A stretch of DNA of 64,000 nucleotides from positions 1 to 64,000 of the forward strand of contig NZ_BAWH01000017.1 of assembly GCF_000586435.1 (NCBI RefSeq). The letters run 5' to 3'. A program made the position numbers and the translations under genes. Below are positions 38,829-48,307 of this stretch, in pieces. Source of the DNA: Psychrobacter sp. JCM 18901. GTDB taxonomy: Bacteria; Pseudomonadota; Gammaproteobacteria; Pseudomonadales; Moraxellaceae. The notes under the pieces are model-generated. The model ran no database searches and had not been told where the DNA came from. It was given only the letters and a program-made list of their open reading frames with translations. Within the stretch, counting starts at the first letter, position 1. Each line of letters begins with the position of its first letter.

Positions 38829-39413
38829 ATGAGTGCTCCGATAAAGTTCAATCGTGAGGATGTGATCGAAAAAGCAAAAAATCTCTATTGGGAAAAAGGC
38901 TATCACGCGACATCAATGCGCAATTTGCAAGATGTGGTGAATATGCATCCAGGTAGTATTTATGCAGCTTTTGGTAGTAAAGATAAACTATTTACAGAGT
39001 CACTGAATCGCTATGCCGCAGATGGTGCCAAGAGATTGGCCGACTGTATTGAGCAAAAAGACACAGTGTTAGATGGCTTAAAACATTTTATCCATACAGT
39101 GATTGTTTGTAATAGCGCTACTGCCCCTAGTGGTATGTGCATGATCGTCAAGACAGTCGCTGAGCTTACTCAAAATGATAGTCCAGATTTGCTCGCACAT
39201 GCAACGAATATATTGGAAGGTATAGAGGCGTCGTTTGCCGTGCTCTTTGGACAAGCCATTGATAGCGGTGAGATTAGCGCAGAAAAAGACCCAGTTGAGC
39301 TGGCGCGTTATTTCCAAATTCAAATTATAGGTCTCAGGACGTATGCGCAAGTCACTAACGACAATGATGCAGTAGAAAAATATATCGATGATATTTTTAA
39401 AAATATCGTATAG
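38829..39413 (+). CDS. TetR/AcrR family regulator of the redox group
   Basis: The 194-residue protein has ATG at 38829 with AAGGTG 6 nt upstream; an in-frame ATG at 38820 lacks a ribosome site. The HTH reads GYHATSMRNLQDVVNMHPGSIYAAFGSKDKLF. C-terminal ligand domain with two Cys (CNSATAPSGMCMIVK near 97-111), possibly redox-sensing. The recognition helix is nearly identical to that of the TetR at 20 kb, and the palindromes around the GST and CMD genes are natural targets. The ribosome site lies only about 15 bp after the TnpB right end, so the original promoter of this gene was probably displaced. Converges with the dehalogenase. Confidence 0.9.
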   Translation: MSAPIKFNREDVIEKAKNLYWEKGYHATSMRNLQDVVNMHPGSIYAAFGSKDKLFTESLNRYAADGAKRLADCIEQKDTVLDGLKHFIHTVIVCNSATAPSGMCMIVKTVAELTQNDSPDLLAHATNILEGIEASFAVLFGQAIDSGEISAEKDPVELARYFQIQIIGLRTYAQVTNDNDAVEKYIDDIFKNIV

Positions 39414-39481
39414 CAAGGTTGTATAAAAAGCAGATTTTTTAGCATGTGATCATGTCGTTGACCAATTATCACGGCATTACT

Positions 39482-39521
39482 AAAAACCCTGATTGCTAGT
39501 ACATTAGCAGTCAGGGTTTTT
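39482..39521. terminator. Bidirectional terminator between tetR and dehalogenase
   Basis: AAAAACCCTGA/TCAGGGTTTTT outer arms, inner GCTA/TAGC, with A- and T-runs on both sides. Confidence 0.9.
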
Positions 39522-39529
39522 GTTATCTA

Positions 39530-40527
<998 letters not shown>

Positions 40528-40720
40528 TCATCCTTGGGTTAGAAAAATAACAGTGCATTCTGGCACAGGTGTTAGACAGTCTATTAAAAATGAGTCTCTA
40601 AGTGCTACTCGACTATCACTGGTAATCCTAGCGATAAAACTATCTGCCGATATACTATGTTGATTAAACGTTCAAAATGAAAACTATACCCTACATGCAT
40701 TCGTTGCTGCAAACATTAAT

Positions 40721-40746
40721 AGTGGATGCGTCAGTAGCATCCACTA
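40721..40746. other. Perfect 10-bp-arm hairpin between dehalogenase and siderophore reductase
   Basis: TAGTGGATGC/GCATCCACTA with a 6-nt loop (GTCAGT or equivalent). No T-run, so it is not a clear terminator. Confidence 0.4.
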
Positions 40747-40802
40747 TATATAGGATAAGTTTTGATAAGGGTAGGTTTTGAGTTTCATTTTATAAGGCTA
40801 AT

Positions 40803-42098
40803 CTAATCGTGACGCCAGTAGACCTTTACCACGACATCGGTACGACTTAGCTCAAGTCGGTCTTTAAGCAACGGGCGCAATGCTTTGGCAGTATTCGCTT
40901 CTAGTGCTCCCCAGACTTTATCAATCTTTAGAGGGTTGTCAGTCAAATAATTACCCAATTTACTGTCGATTAGCGTGGCTAACTCTGCTCCTGAGTTTGA
41001 TTGATTGGTTACTATAGGCAATACGGTAAAGTAGTTATTACTACTGTTTTCAGTATCGCAATTGAGGCCACTGCGCATTTTTACCGTATCAAAATAGCTT
41101 TGATCGCCTGCATCTTGCGTCACACAAATGACTAATGGTGGCGTAGGGTTGTTCCATAGCTCTAGCAGTCGTGCTGCCGTTGGTATCGAGGTCTCATCGA
41201 CAATCAGTACCGCTTGACCGTCTCGTAAGTGCTCTACCTTTTCTGGAAACTCTCGTTTTGTGACGACGGTCTCGCCTGCTTGGAGTGCTGCTGCCCAGTT
41301 GCCGCCTGGCGTATCCCCATGTAAAAAAACATCGACCCAAGCTCGTATTCCATCATCAGCTTGCCATGCTTTTCTTAAAGTGTAATAGCAGTGAGGACGA
41401 GCAGGGCGTATGTTCTCCTTATCGCTACCATTAGTTTTATAGTCACCAGCTTTATTGCCATCAGTGCTGTCAGTCATCAATGCGTCGGTCATTGCATTGT
41501 GCTCTAAATCAAACAAGTAAGCGTAACCCGCTTCGTTGGTAGGTACTGACGTCGAGTTTGTTGCGCCCTTGGCATCACTTAACTGAGCGGTATTATTTAA
41601 TGGCGTATCATTACTTAATGACGGCATGCTCAATTCAAGGCGCAGCATGTTTTTGCTAACTCTATAACTGTCTTGCACCTCAAACACTTGCTTGGTCAGT
41701 TTGATTGTTTTTTTGCCTAGCTTTTTATCTGCTCTTTGTTTTAGCAAGATATATTGGGCTTGCAAGTCATCAAGCTGGGAGATAGGTGCGGCAAAAGCGA
41801 TAAAGAAAGTCTGGTCATCAAGCGAGGTGTTGTGAGCGCCAGCTGGTTGAATCTCTGAGCTTTTTAGAAAAGTCTGTATAGCAATACCTTCAGCATAAAT
41901 ATCAGTTATCTGCGCATCGACCAGATCTAATTCGGTGGTAGATAATGAGGTAAATGCACTCAAGAATCCAAGCAGTTCATCGAGGTGCTCTTCATTAATA
42001 TGAGCGACCACACTTGCTATTTCAGGGTCGTTTAGGGAAGTGTATTGGCTGTTTTGGTTATCGATGTTTTCTGTAGAAGCTAAAAGAAGGTTGGTCAT
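40803..42098 (-). CDS. Siderophore-interacting protein (ferric-siderophore reductase) with N-terminal DUF2470
   Basis: Start ATG 42098 (MTNLLLAS); the longer frame to 42176 would begin inside a Fur box. About 431 residues. Residues 25-100 resemble DUF2470 (PEIASVVAHINEEHLDELLGF, written here as HINEEHLDEL), then an FAD-binding region with YRVSKNMLRLEL and HCYYTLRKAW, and the SIP NAD-side domain with DTPGGNWAAAL, VLIVDETSIPTAARLLELW and the C-terminal VKVYWRHD. A low-complexity loop rich in Asp, Asn and Thr (about 190-260) is inserted. It reduces Fe(III)-siderophore in the cytoplasm. Divergent from the ABC transporter genes over a shared Fur box. Confidence 0.85.
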   Translation of the reverse strand: MTNLLLASTENIDNQNSQYTSLNDPEIASVVAHINEEHLDELLGFLSAFTSLSTTELDLVDAQITDIYAEGIAIQTFLKSSEIQPAGAHNTSLDDQTFFIAFAAPISQLDDLQAQYILLKQRADKKLGKKTIKLTKQVFEVQDSYRVSKNMLRLELSMPSLSNDTPLNNTAQLSDAKGATNSTSVPTNEAGYAYLFDLEHNAMTDALMTDSTDGNKAGDYKTNGSDKENIRPARPHCYYTLRKAWQADDGIRAWVDVFLHGDTPGGNWAAALQAGETVVTKREFPEKVEHLRDGQAVLIVDETSIPTAARLLELWNNPTPPLVICVTQDAGDQSYFDTVKMRSGLNCDTENSSNNYFTVLPIVTNQSNSGAELATLIDSKLGNYLTDNPLKIDKVWGALEANTAKALRPLLKDRLELSRTDVVVKVYWRHD

Positions 42099-42152
42099 AT
42101 AAATACTCGCAATCAACAGAGCGTTGAAATTAAAGTGAATGAGTTTATAGTT

Positions 42153-42177
42153 AATGATAATTGTTTTTGTTATCATT
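42153..42177. promoter_or_regulatory. Fur box controlling SIP and ABC operon
   Basis: AATGATAATT, five T, then GTTATCATT: a close match to the GATAATGATAATCATTATC consensus in the 180-bp divergent promoter region. Confidence 0.8.
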
Positions 42178-42279
42178 TACGAGTAAAATCAATTTTTATT
42201 GTGGTTTGATCATCAAAAATCGGTCTATAACCGATGGCCGATAAACCATCATTTTTATGACATATTATTTTTATCAACA

Positions 42280-43056
42280 ATGAGTGCTTATATGCTACGT
42301 GCAAACCAGCTGACTATCAGCCGTCAAGGAAATACTCTATTAGACAACGTGACTTGTGAGATTGATACCAATCAACTGGTGGCTTTGGTTGGGCATAACG
42401 GGTCTGGCAAGTCGACCTTGATCAAAGCGCTAGCAGGTGAGATGGCAAGTAGTAGCGGCAATGTCACATTAGATGAGCACAGTATCAATGACTACGGCAG
42501 TAAGGAATTAGCGCGGCAAATGGCATATCTGCCGCAGCAATTGCCAGAAGCTGCTGGATTCACGGTGCGTGAGCTGGTCATGTTAGGGCGCTATCCCCAT
42601 CAAAAATGGCTGCAAAAGCCAACTCAAATAGATAAAGACAAAGTCGCGCAAGCATTAAAAGTGACTCAAACCGAAGCCTTCGCTGATCGAATCACGGCCA
42701 CGCTGTCAGGTGGTGAGCGCGCTCGTGCGTGGCTTGCGATGTGTCTGGCACAGGATACCCGTTACCTGTTGCTCGATGAGCCACTTGCTGCCCTCGATAT
42801 GCATTATCAAATCGAGGTCATTCAGCTCATTCGTCGTTTGGTGGACGAGCAAGGCTTGAGCGTGGTAATTATTATTCATGATATTAACTTGGCAGCGCAA
42901 TATGCCGATCGAGTCATCGCGCTGAAAAATGGCCAAATATGTCACAACGGCGATATCGCCAGTACCATGCAACCTACCGTGCTACACGATATCTTTAATG
43001 TCGATATGCAGTTGCTCAGTCATCCTATTACTGGACAGCCTGTCGCAGTCGCTTAA
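42280..43056 (+). CDS. fhuC: Ferric-siderophore ABC transporter ATP-binding protein (FhuC/FepC-like)
   Basis: ATG at 42280 (MSAYMLRANQ), alternative ATG 42292. About 258 residues. Walker A GHNGSGKS near 40, Q-loop YLPQQLPEAAGFTVRELVMLGRYP (PQ..P...TV.ELV..GR.P is the FecCD-type import signature), LSGGERARAWLAM, Walker B YLLLDEPLAALD and the H-loop IIIHDINLAAQYAD. It drives iron-siderophore import through the FhuB-like permease encoded downstream. First gene of the plus-strand operon behind the Fur box. Uninterrupted. Confidence 0.88.
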   Translation: MSAYMLRANQLTISRQGNTLLDNVTCEIDTNQLVALVGHNGSGKSTLIKALAGEMASSSGNVTLDEHSINDYGSKELARQMAYLPQQLPEAAGFTVRELVMLGRYPHQKWLQKPTQIDKDKVAQALKVTQTEAFADRITATLSGGERARAWLAMCLAQDTRYLLLDEPLAALDMHYQIEVIQLIRRLVDEQGLSVVIIIHDINLAAQYADRVIALKNGQICHNGDIASTMQPTVLHDIFNVDMQLLSHPITGQPVAVA

Positions 43057-43170
43057 CGTCTAGTTTCTGCTCCTTCTTTTTAATTCGCCTACAAAGATAC
43101 GCTTCTATGCCTCCCGTTTTTTTATACAGATAAATTATCAAAACATCCAATAGTTACGTCAGTATCAGTA

Positions 43171-44081
43171 ATGACATCACTGAAATGGTTCGCCCTCGCA
43201 TTGTGCTTGGTATTGACCGCCTGTAATAGTCAGACACCCACTACCTCAGAAGCAGAAGAAAGTGATAGCGATAGGATGAATATCGTGTCTCCCGACTGGG
43301 GTAATGCAGCGACTTTGACGGCGATGGGGCATGCACCAATTGCAACAGGTGATGTCAGGGTTTGGGACAGATGGGTGGGTAGCCCCAAACTGCCAGCGTC
43401 GATAACAGACTTAGGCATACGCTATCAGCCAACGCTGAGCTAATCGCTCAACTGCCTGTCGATATGGTCATAGATAATTATTTTTATGAGCATGCACGCA
43501 ACTTATACGGCGATGTGCCTGCAGAATCTGTAATGTCTGCGGCAAAAGGAGAGACAGCAACGTGGGCTGACTATACCGAACCGACGCGGGAGCTTGGCGT
43601 TCTGATCGATAACCCGAAGATGGCTGAAGACTATATTGTACAAAGTCAAAAAGCCATACAGCTGGCCAGTCAGCAATTCCAGCAGCGTTATCCAAAAGCC
43701 AAAAAATTCGCAGTGGTACAGTTTGCGGATGCTAATAACATGCGTATGTATGTGGCAAACAGCTTATTTCAGCCTGCGTTAGAGCAGATGGGTAGAGAGC
43801 TTGTGGTATTGGGCAAGGGCAATCAGTGGGGGTTTGTGCCAATACGAATGGGAGATTTGGCGCAATTAGATGATGAGACTTGTCTATTAATTATCGATCC
43901 ACTAAGCCCAATTACTAGAGCTGAAATTGATGACAGCTTGATTTGGCAGCGTCTAGGTTATGGCAATACCCGCTGTGTGGGCGAGCTACCACCAGTATGG
44001 ATTTATGGTGGGATGTCATCATTGGTCAGCTTAGCAAATAACTTGTCAGAAGTTTCATTAAAAGGCGGGGAAGTACTATGA
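43171..44081 (+). CDS. fhuD: Ferric-siderophore substrate-binding lipoprotein (FhuD-like), one frameshift
   Basis: ATG at 43171; lipobox LVLTAC, lipidated Cys near residue 18, after a short signal peptide. One G is missing near 43440; repaired, the protein is about 304 residues. RMNIVSPDWGNAATLTAMGHAP is the usual start of the PBP2-type iron-complex domain (SPDWGNAATL). Most Gram-negative FhuD proteins are soluble; a lipoprotein form is less usual here but known. Its stop overlaps the permease start by ATGA. It captures ferric siderophore in the periplasm and hands it to the FhuB-like channel. Confidence 0.82.
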
Positions 44082-46265
44082 GCGCCAATGCAGATACTAA
44101 CAACAACCTTATCAATAACCACACCGACAGTTCTCATAACGACAGTCTCATACGATGACATTAGCTTCTCAAGCAGCAACGGTTTCAGATTCATCGATAT
44201 CGTCATCCTCATCAACGTCATCGAAACATTTATCATCACCACTGAATCAGCCACCGAATCAACCCGATTCCCAGACTTCTTTGTTTGCCAGTATGTCTTG
44301 GCGACTATGGGCCATGCTCATCGGATTAGCGGCTTTGTCGTTATGGAGTAGTTGGGCGCTGCTAGATCAGCAGTGGACGCGCCCACTGAGTGACTTGCTT
44401 ATACCAAGCTCGCAATTGGATATTGCCAGTATGGCGATACAGCTGCATCTAGTGGCGACCAGCGTGGTGGCGTTGTTGGCTGGCGGGCTATTAGGCGTGG
44501 TCAGTATTTTACTACAGCAATTGGTAAAAAACCCCTTAGCATCAGATACCACGCTAGGTGTGGGCGTGGGTGCACAGTTGGCCATGCTTATTGTCACGTT
44601 ATTTTTGCAAGCTTGGCTATTTATGGCGGACTTTATGTAGCCTTTGTAGGAGCTATCATTAGTATGGGTCTGGTATTTGCCTTATCATCACCCAGTCGAT
44701 TTAATCCATTGATTTTAATATTGGCCGGTTTGGTGGTCAATATTTTGCTGGCCGCAGTAGCCAATGTACTGGTGTTGTTTTTTGCTGAGCGTAGTAATGG
44801 CATGCTGTCGTGGGCGGCTGGGTTTTTGGCACAAAACAGCTGGCATACCAGTATCGCGTTAGTTATCACTGCTATTTTGATGGCGGTCGTATGTCTGCCA
44901 CTATTGAAACCATTAACGCTAATGAGTCTAGATGACACGCAGGCCAAACGTTTGGGTGTGCCTATTAATGGGATTCGTGCACTTGTCGTATTGGTTGTTG
45001 CCGTTGTGACTGCTCTAGTGATTAGTGAAGTTGGCTTGATTGGTTTCATTGGTCTTGGTGCAGCAAGCTTGGTCAATGCGCTGGGCATCTCTGCTATTGG
45101 TAAGCGTTTGGCCACTGCCTTTGGGTTGGGGGCGCTGCTGTTATTATTGACTAGCAATGTCGCGTTACTGCTTGAGCCGATACTGGATATGCAGATTCCA
45201 GCTGGTGCCATGACAGGTATCTTGGGTGCACCGCTGATTATTTGGCTGATTTTGCGTCAGCGCCGCGCGCGGATAGAGACAGTGACGCCTATGCTTGCGG
45301 GTAAACATACATCCATTGCATTTTGGCGATGGGGCGTTGGTGTACTTGCTGTCATCATGTTGGCTTGTTTATTTGTACAAGATATCAATGGTTGGGGGCT
45401 CAGTACGGACTGGGCACTCACGCAGCAGTACCGCTTACCTCGTAGTTTGAGTGCTGCTGCCACAGGCTTGATGTTAGCAGTCGCCGGTGTGCTACTGCAA
45501 ACATTAACGCGTAACCCTATGGCCAGTCCTGAGGTGCTAGGTGTCAGTTCAGGCGCTGCATTGGGGGTTATTTTAGGGTTTTTATTATTACCAAGTTTAG
45601 GGCTATCTGCGGGAGCAGGGACGTTGCTAATTTCAGGACTGTCAGGGGCGATGGCCGTGCTGCTATTGATTATTTGGCTAGCACGCAGGGTCAGCTCAGG
45701 TTATTTATTGTTAGTAGGTATAGGCATTGCCGCCATGATGGATGGGGTGATGCATATGGTCAAGCTTTCAGGAGATCCGCGTCTAGAAGCGATGCTCAGC
45801 TGGCTGTCAGGGACAACTTATAGCGCTCAGCCCAGTACGGTATGGTATCTCATTGGCATTGCCGCTATCTTATTTGTACTCAGTCTATTGCTGGTTAAGC
45901 CTTTGCGAGTTCTTGGGCTAGGTACAGGTGTGGCGCGTAATTTAGGTGTGGCGGTTACGCCAGTGACTTTGTCGTTATTGGCATTAGTAGCAGCACTTAG
46001 TACGGCCAGCACGCTTGCCGTTGGCCCGTTGAGTTTTATTGGTTTGATGGTGCCGCATTTGGCTATTTCACTGGGAGCTGTGAAGCTTGAACGACAATTG
46101 CCACTAGCTGCACTTTTAGGGGCAGGGGTAATGGTGATAGCGGATTGGATTGGCCGTTATGTTATTTTCCCTTATGAGCTGCCAGCTGGTACGATTGCTG
46201 CCATTATCGGTGGTGGGTATTTCTTATGGCTCATTCGTAAGGTACCAGCCTCAGCAAAAAGGTAG
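44078..46265 (+). CDS. fhuB: Fused FecCD-type siderophore permease (FhuB-like), two frameshifts
   Basis: ATG 44078 overlaps the fhuD stop. The first 26 codons are in another frame from the remainder, and a G is missing near 44612. About 728 residues. Two FecCD halves are visible: the first has LVKNPLASDTTLGVGVGAQL and EVGLIGFIGLGAASLVNAL; the second has RLPRSLSAAATGLMLAVAGVLLQTLTRNPMASPEVLGVSSGAA (shown here as LTRNPMASPEVLGV) and VGPLSFIGLMVPHLA. About 20 membrane segments in one chain is the FhuB plan, usually for hydroxamate siderophores. A Ser/Asn-rich N-terminal tail (SSISSSSSTSS) is unusual. Confidence 0.85.
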
Positions 46266-46434
46266 CTCATGTCTGCAAGCATTGAATTTGAATAGCCGAC
46301 AATTTTGACTTCATTCAGCAGAGGCTTATCTAACCTTATTTGATCAGTATTTTGATAAGAATAATGATGCTAAGTTTCAGCGAGATTGGATGACGTGCTC
46401 GGCAGGCTAGCAAAATAATAACTAGGAGCAAGTC

Positions 46435-46473
46435 ATGCCGACCATCACTCAATTTTATGGTGCCACTGCTTAA
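46435..46473 (+). CDS. Possible 12-codon leader peptide coupled to MFS gene
   Basis: ATG 46435 has a strong AGGAG 6 nt upstream and encodes MPTITQFYGATA. The stop TAA shares its last base with the ATG of the MFS gene (TAATG). The MFS gene has no Shine-Dalgarno sequence of its own, so translation is probably coupled. An alternative is that this is the displaced start of the MFS protein. Confidence 0.45.
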   Translation: MPTITQFYGATA

Positions 46474-47957
46474 TGAGCAATGCCCCTATAAATAAGGCAT
46501 CTACAACTGAGTCGCCTATAAGCGAAGTCTCTCAGAGTAGTAGTGATGGCTTGACCGACAAACAAGTACAGCAGATATTACTGACATTACTACTCGGCGG
46601 TACGGTCGTCAGCTTTAGCAATAGTGCGCTCAATCCAGCGATTCCTGTCTTTATGTCGGTGTTTGATGTCGATATCGTGATGGGCGGCTGGGTGCTAAAT
46701 GCTTATGTCTTGGCCATGAGTGTGGGGCTGATGCTGAGTGGCTACTTAAACAAAAAGTTTCCGTTTAAGCATGTTTATTTGGCGGCAATTTTTGGATTTA
46801 TGTTGGGCTCAGTTATTGGCATGCTGGCGTCTAGTATGAGCTTTGTCATTATTGCTAGGGCTATACAAGGACTGAGTGGCGGTCTGATTATCCCGCTGTC
46901 TATTGGTATGCTGTATCAGATTTATCCGCAGCAGCAGCACGGCAGAGTAATGGCGCTATGGGGCATTGTTATTATGATGTCATTAGCGTTTGGCCCTTTG
47001 GTCGGTGCTTACTTGGTTGAGCAGTTTGCGTGGTGGACACTGTTTGCCATTACCTTGCCACTCAGTGCGGCGGTCATGGCGATGGTGTGGTGGTTAATAC
47101 CTGATATGCGCTCACATGATAAAAAAAGCCCTTTCGATACCATTGGGTTTATCAGCTTACTCATTTGGCTGCTTGCGATGATGGTTTGGCTCAGCACGCT
47201 GAAAATAGATTTTACTAGTGGATTATTCAGCAGTGAGGGCTTATTAAAGATAGCCACGTTGGGTTTATTATCTATTGGGTTTCTACTGTCCGCGATGGTT
47301 TGGTGGGCATATGAGCGGCGGCAGAAATATCCATTATTAAACGTGCGCTTGTTCAATAATAAAACCTATTTGCACAGTAATATCATCAGCATTAGCCAAA
47401 CAGTCGGTTTGATGCTGTGTCTCTTGTTATTGCCCGTGGTGATACAAGATGTGATGGGCGAAAGTGCTTTATGGACAGGTATTGTCCTGATGGTCGCGAC
47501 GCTCGTGGCCAGTATCACCACGCATTACGCTGGCAAAATGGTAGATAAGCAAGGTGCCCGAGGGATTGGCATCGTAGGAATTGCGATTAGTGCGCTGTCT
47601 ACTTTGATGCTGGCATGGTGCTTGTATCAGCCTACGCTTTGGCTATTAATGCTAATTATGAGTGTGCGAGGTATTGGGGTAGGTTTGGCGTATCTGCCGA
47701 CCACTACCGTTGGTTTTAGCAGCTTACCCAAAGACGCGGTCACTGAGGGAGCCGCACTCAATAATATCAGTCGCCGTATCATCTCTACCATCGTTATCAC
47801 GTTGACAACCCTTTATATCCATAGTCGAAGCGCGCAGCTACTAGCCGCAGGTAGTGATGTTGGCATAGCAAGCGCTATCCAAGAAATACTGGTGATAATC
47901 GCGTTGATGCTATTGTTCACACTTCCTTCTGCCTGCAAATTACCCCGCGCGCCATAA
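46473..47957 (+). CDS. MFS drug/siderophore transporter, DHA2 (EmrB/QacA) family
   Basis: The 494-residue protein starts at ATG 46473. Fourteen hydrophobic segments are expected. Motif C-like and DHA2 features: NSALNPAIPVFMSVF near 62 (D-to-N substituted motif D1), GGWVLNAYVLAMSVGLMLSGYL, RAIQGLSGGLIIPLS (motif B) and ALWGIVIMMSLAFGPLVGAYL (motif C). Proton-driven export of a hydrophobic compound is typical. Placed inside the iron-uptake island between the permease and receptor, it might export desferri-siderophore or a degradation product. General efflux is equally possible. Uninterrupted. Confidence 0.85.
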   Translation: MSNAPINKASTTESPISEVSQSSSDGLTDKQVQQILLTLLLGGTVVSFSNSALNPAIPVFMSVFDVDIVMGGWVLNAYVLAMSVGLMLSGYLNKKFPFKHVYLAAIFGFMLGSVIGMLASSMSFVIIARAIQGLSGGLIIPLSIGMLYQIYPQQQHGRVMALWGIVIMMSLAFGPLVGAYLVEQFAWWTLFAITLPLSAAVMAMVWWLIPDMRSHDKKSPFDTIGFISLLIWLLAMMVWLSTLKIDFTSGLFSSEGLLKIATLGLLSIGFLLSAMVWWAYERRQKYPLLNVRLFNNKTYLHSNIISISQTVGLMLCLLLLPVVIQDVMGESALWTGIVLMVATLVASITTHYAGKMVDKQGARGIGIVGIAISALSTLMLAWCLYQPTLWLLMLIMSVRGIGVGLAYLPTTTVGFSSLPKDAVTEGAALNNISRRIISTIVITLTTLYIHSRSAQLLAAGSDVGIASAIQEILVIIALMLLFTLPSACKLPRAP

Positions 47958-48187
47958 CGATCAACTTCATAGTTGGGCAGCATGTAGATTACCGGTGTCA
48001 ATGACGATCTGCTTGAAGGCTTATCCCTTTTATCTATTTATTTGAACAAACTTTGAGACAAGCCGCTTATGTCACTGTCTAACCATTTCGCCAAATTTAC
48101 CAAAGAAACGGACGGTAATTGCAGTAAGTCAGTCAACATGGTCACTCGCTACTTATAAAAATCTATTTGTAAATACTTATAGAAATA
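47958..48187. other. Intergenic spacer before receptor
   Basis: Together with the Fur box this 350-bp stretch separates the MFS gene from the receptor. No supported ORF or RNA gene is seen. Confidence 0.45.
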
Positions 48188-48214
48188 AAAATCATTATCA
48201 TTTAGAATATCATT
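48188..48214. promoter_or_regulatory. Fur box upstream of TonB-dependent receptor
   Basis: AATCATTATCATTTAGAATATCATT (25 nt, centre ATCATTATCATTTAGAATAT) contains overlapping Fur 7-1-7 halves, about 95 bp before the receptor start. Confidence 0.7.
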
Positions 48215-48307
48215 CACAAAGTTAGTACATACAGTATTATTTGCTAAATATAACGCGTATCACTGTCCACCTATCCAACTAAGTGAAATAACCTAAGTGA
48301 AGTAATT

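Noticed and set aside
19956-39413. The two TetR genes as a recent duplication
   Set aside because: Only the DNA-binding helices are very similar; the ligand domains differ widely.
42099-42176. Longer start of the siderophore reductase at 42176
   Set aside because: That ATG lies inside the Fur box and the extra residues are not family-like.
44155-44260. Ser-rich repeats at the start of the FhuB-like gene as a DNA repeat element
   Set aside because: It is only a low-complexity coding stretch with mixed codons and no regular DNA period.
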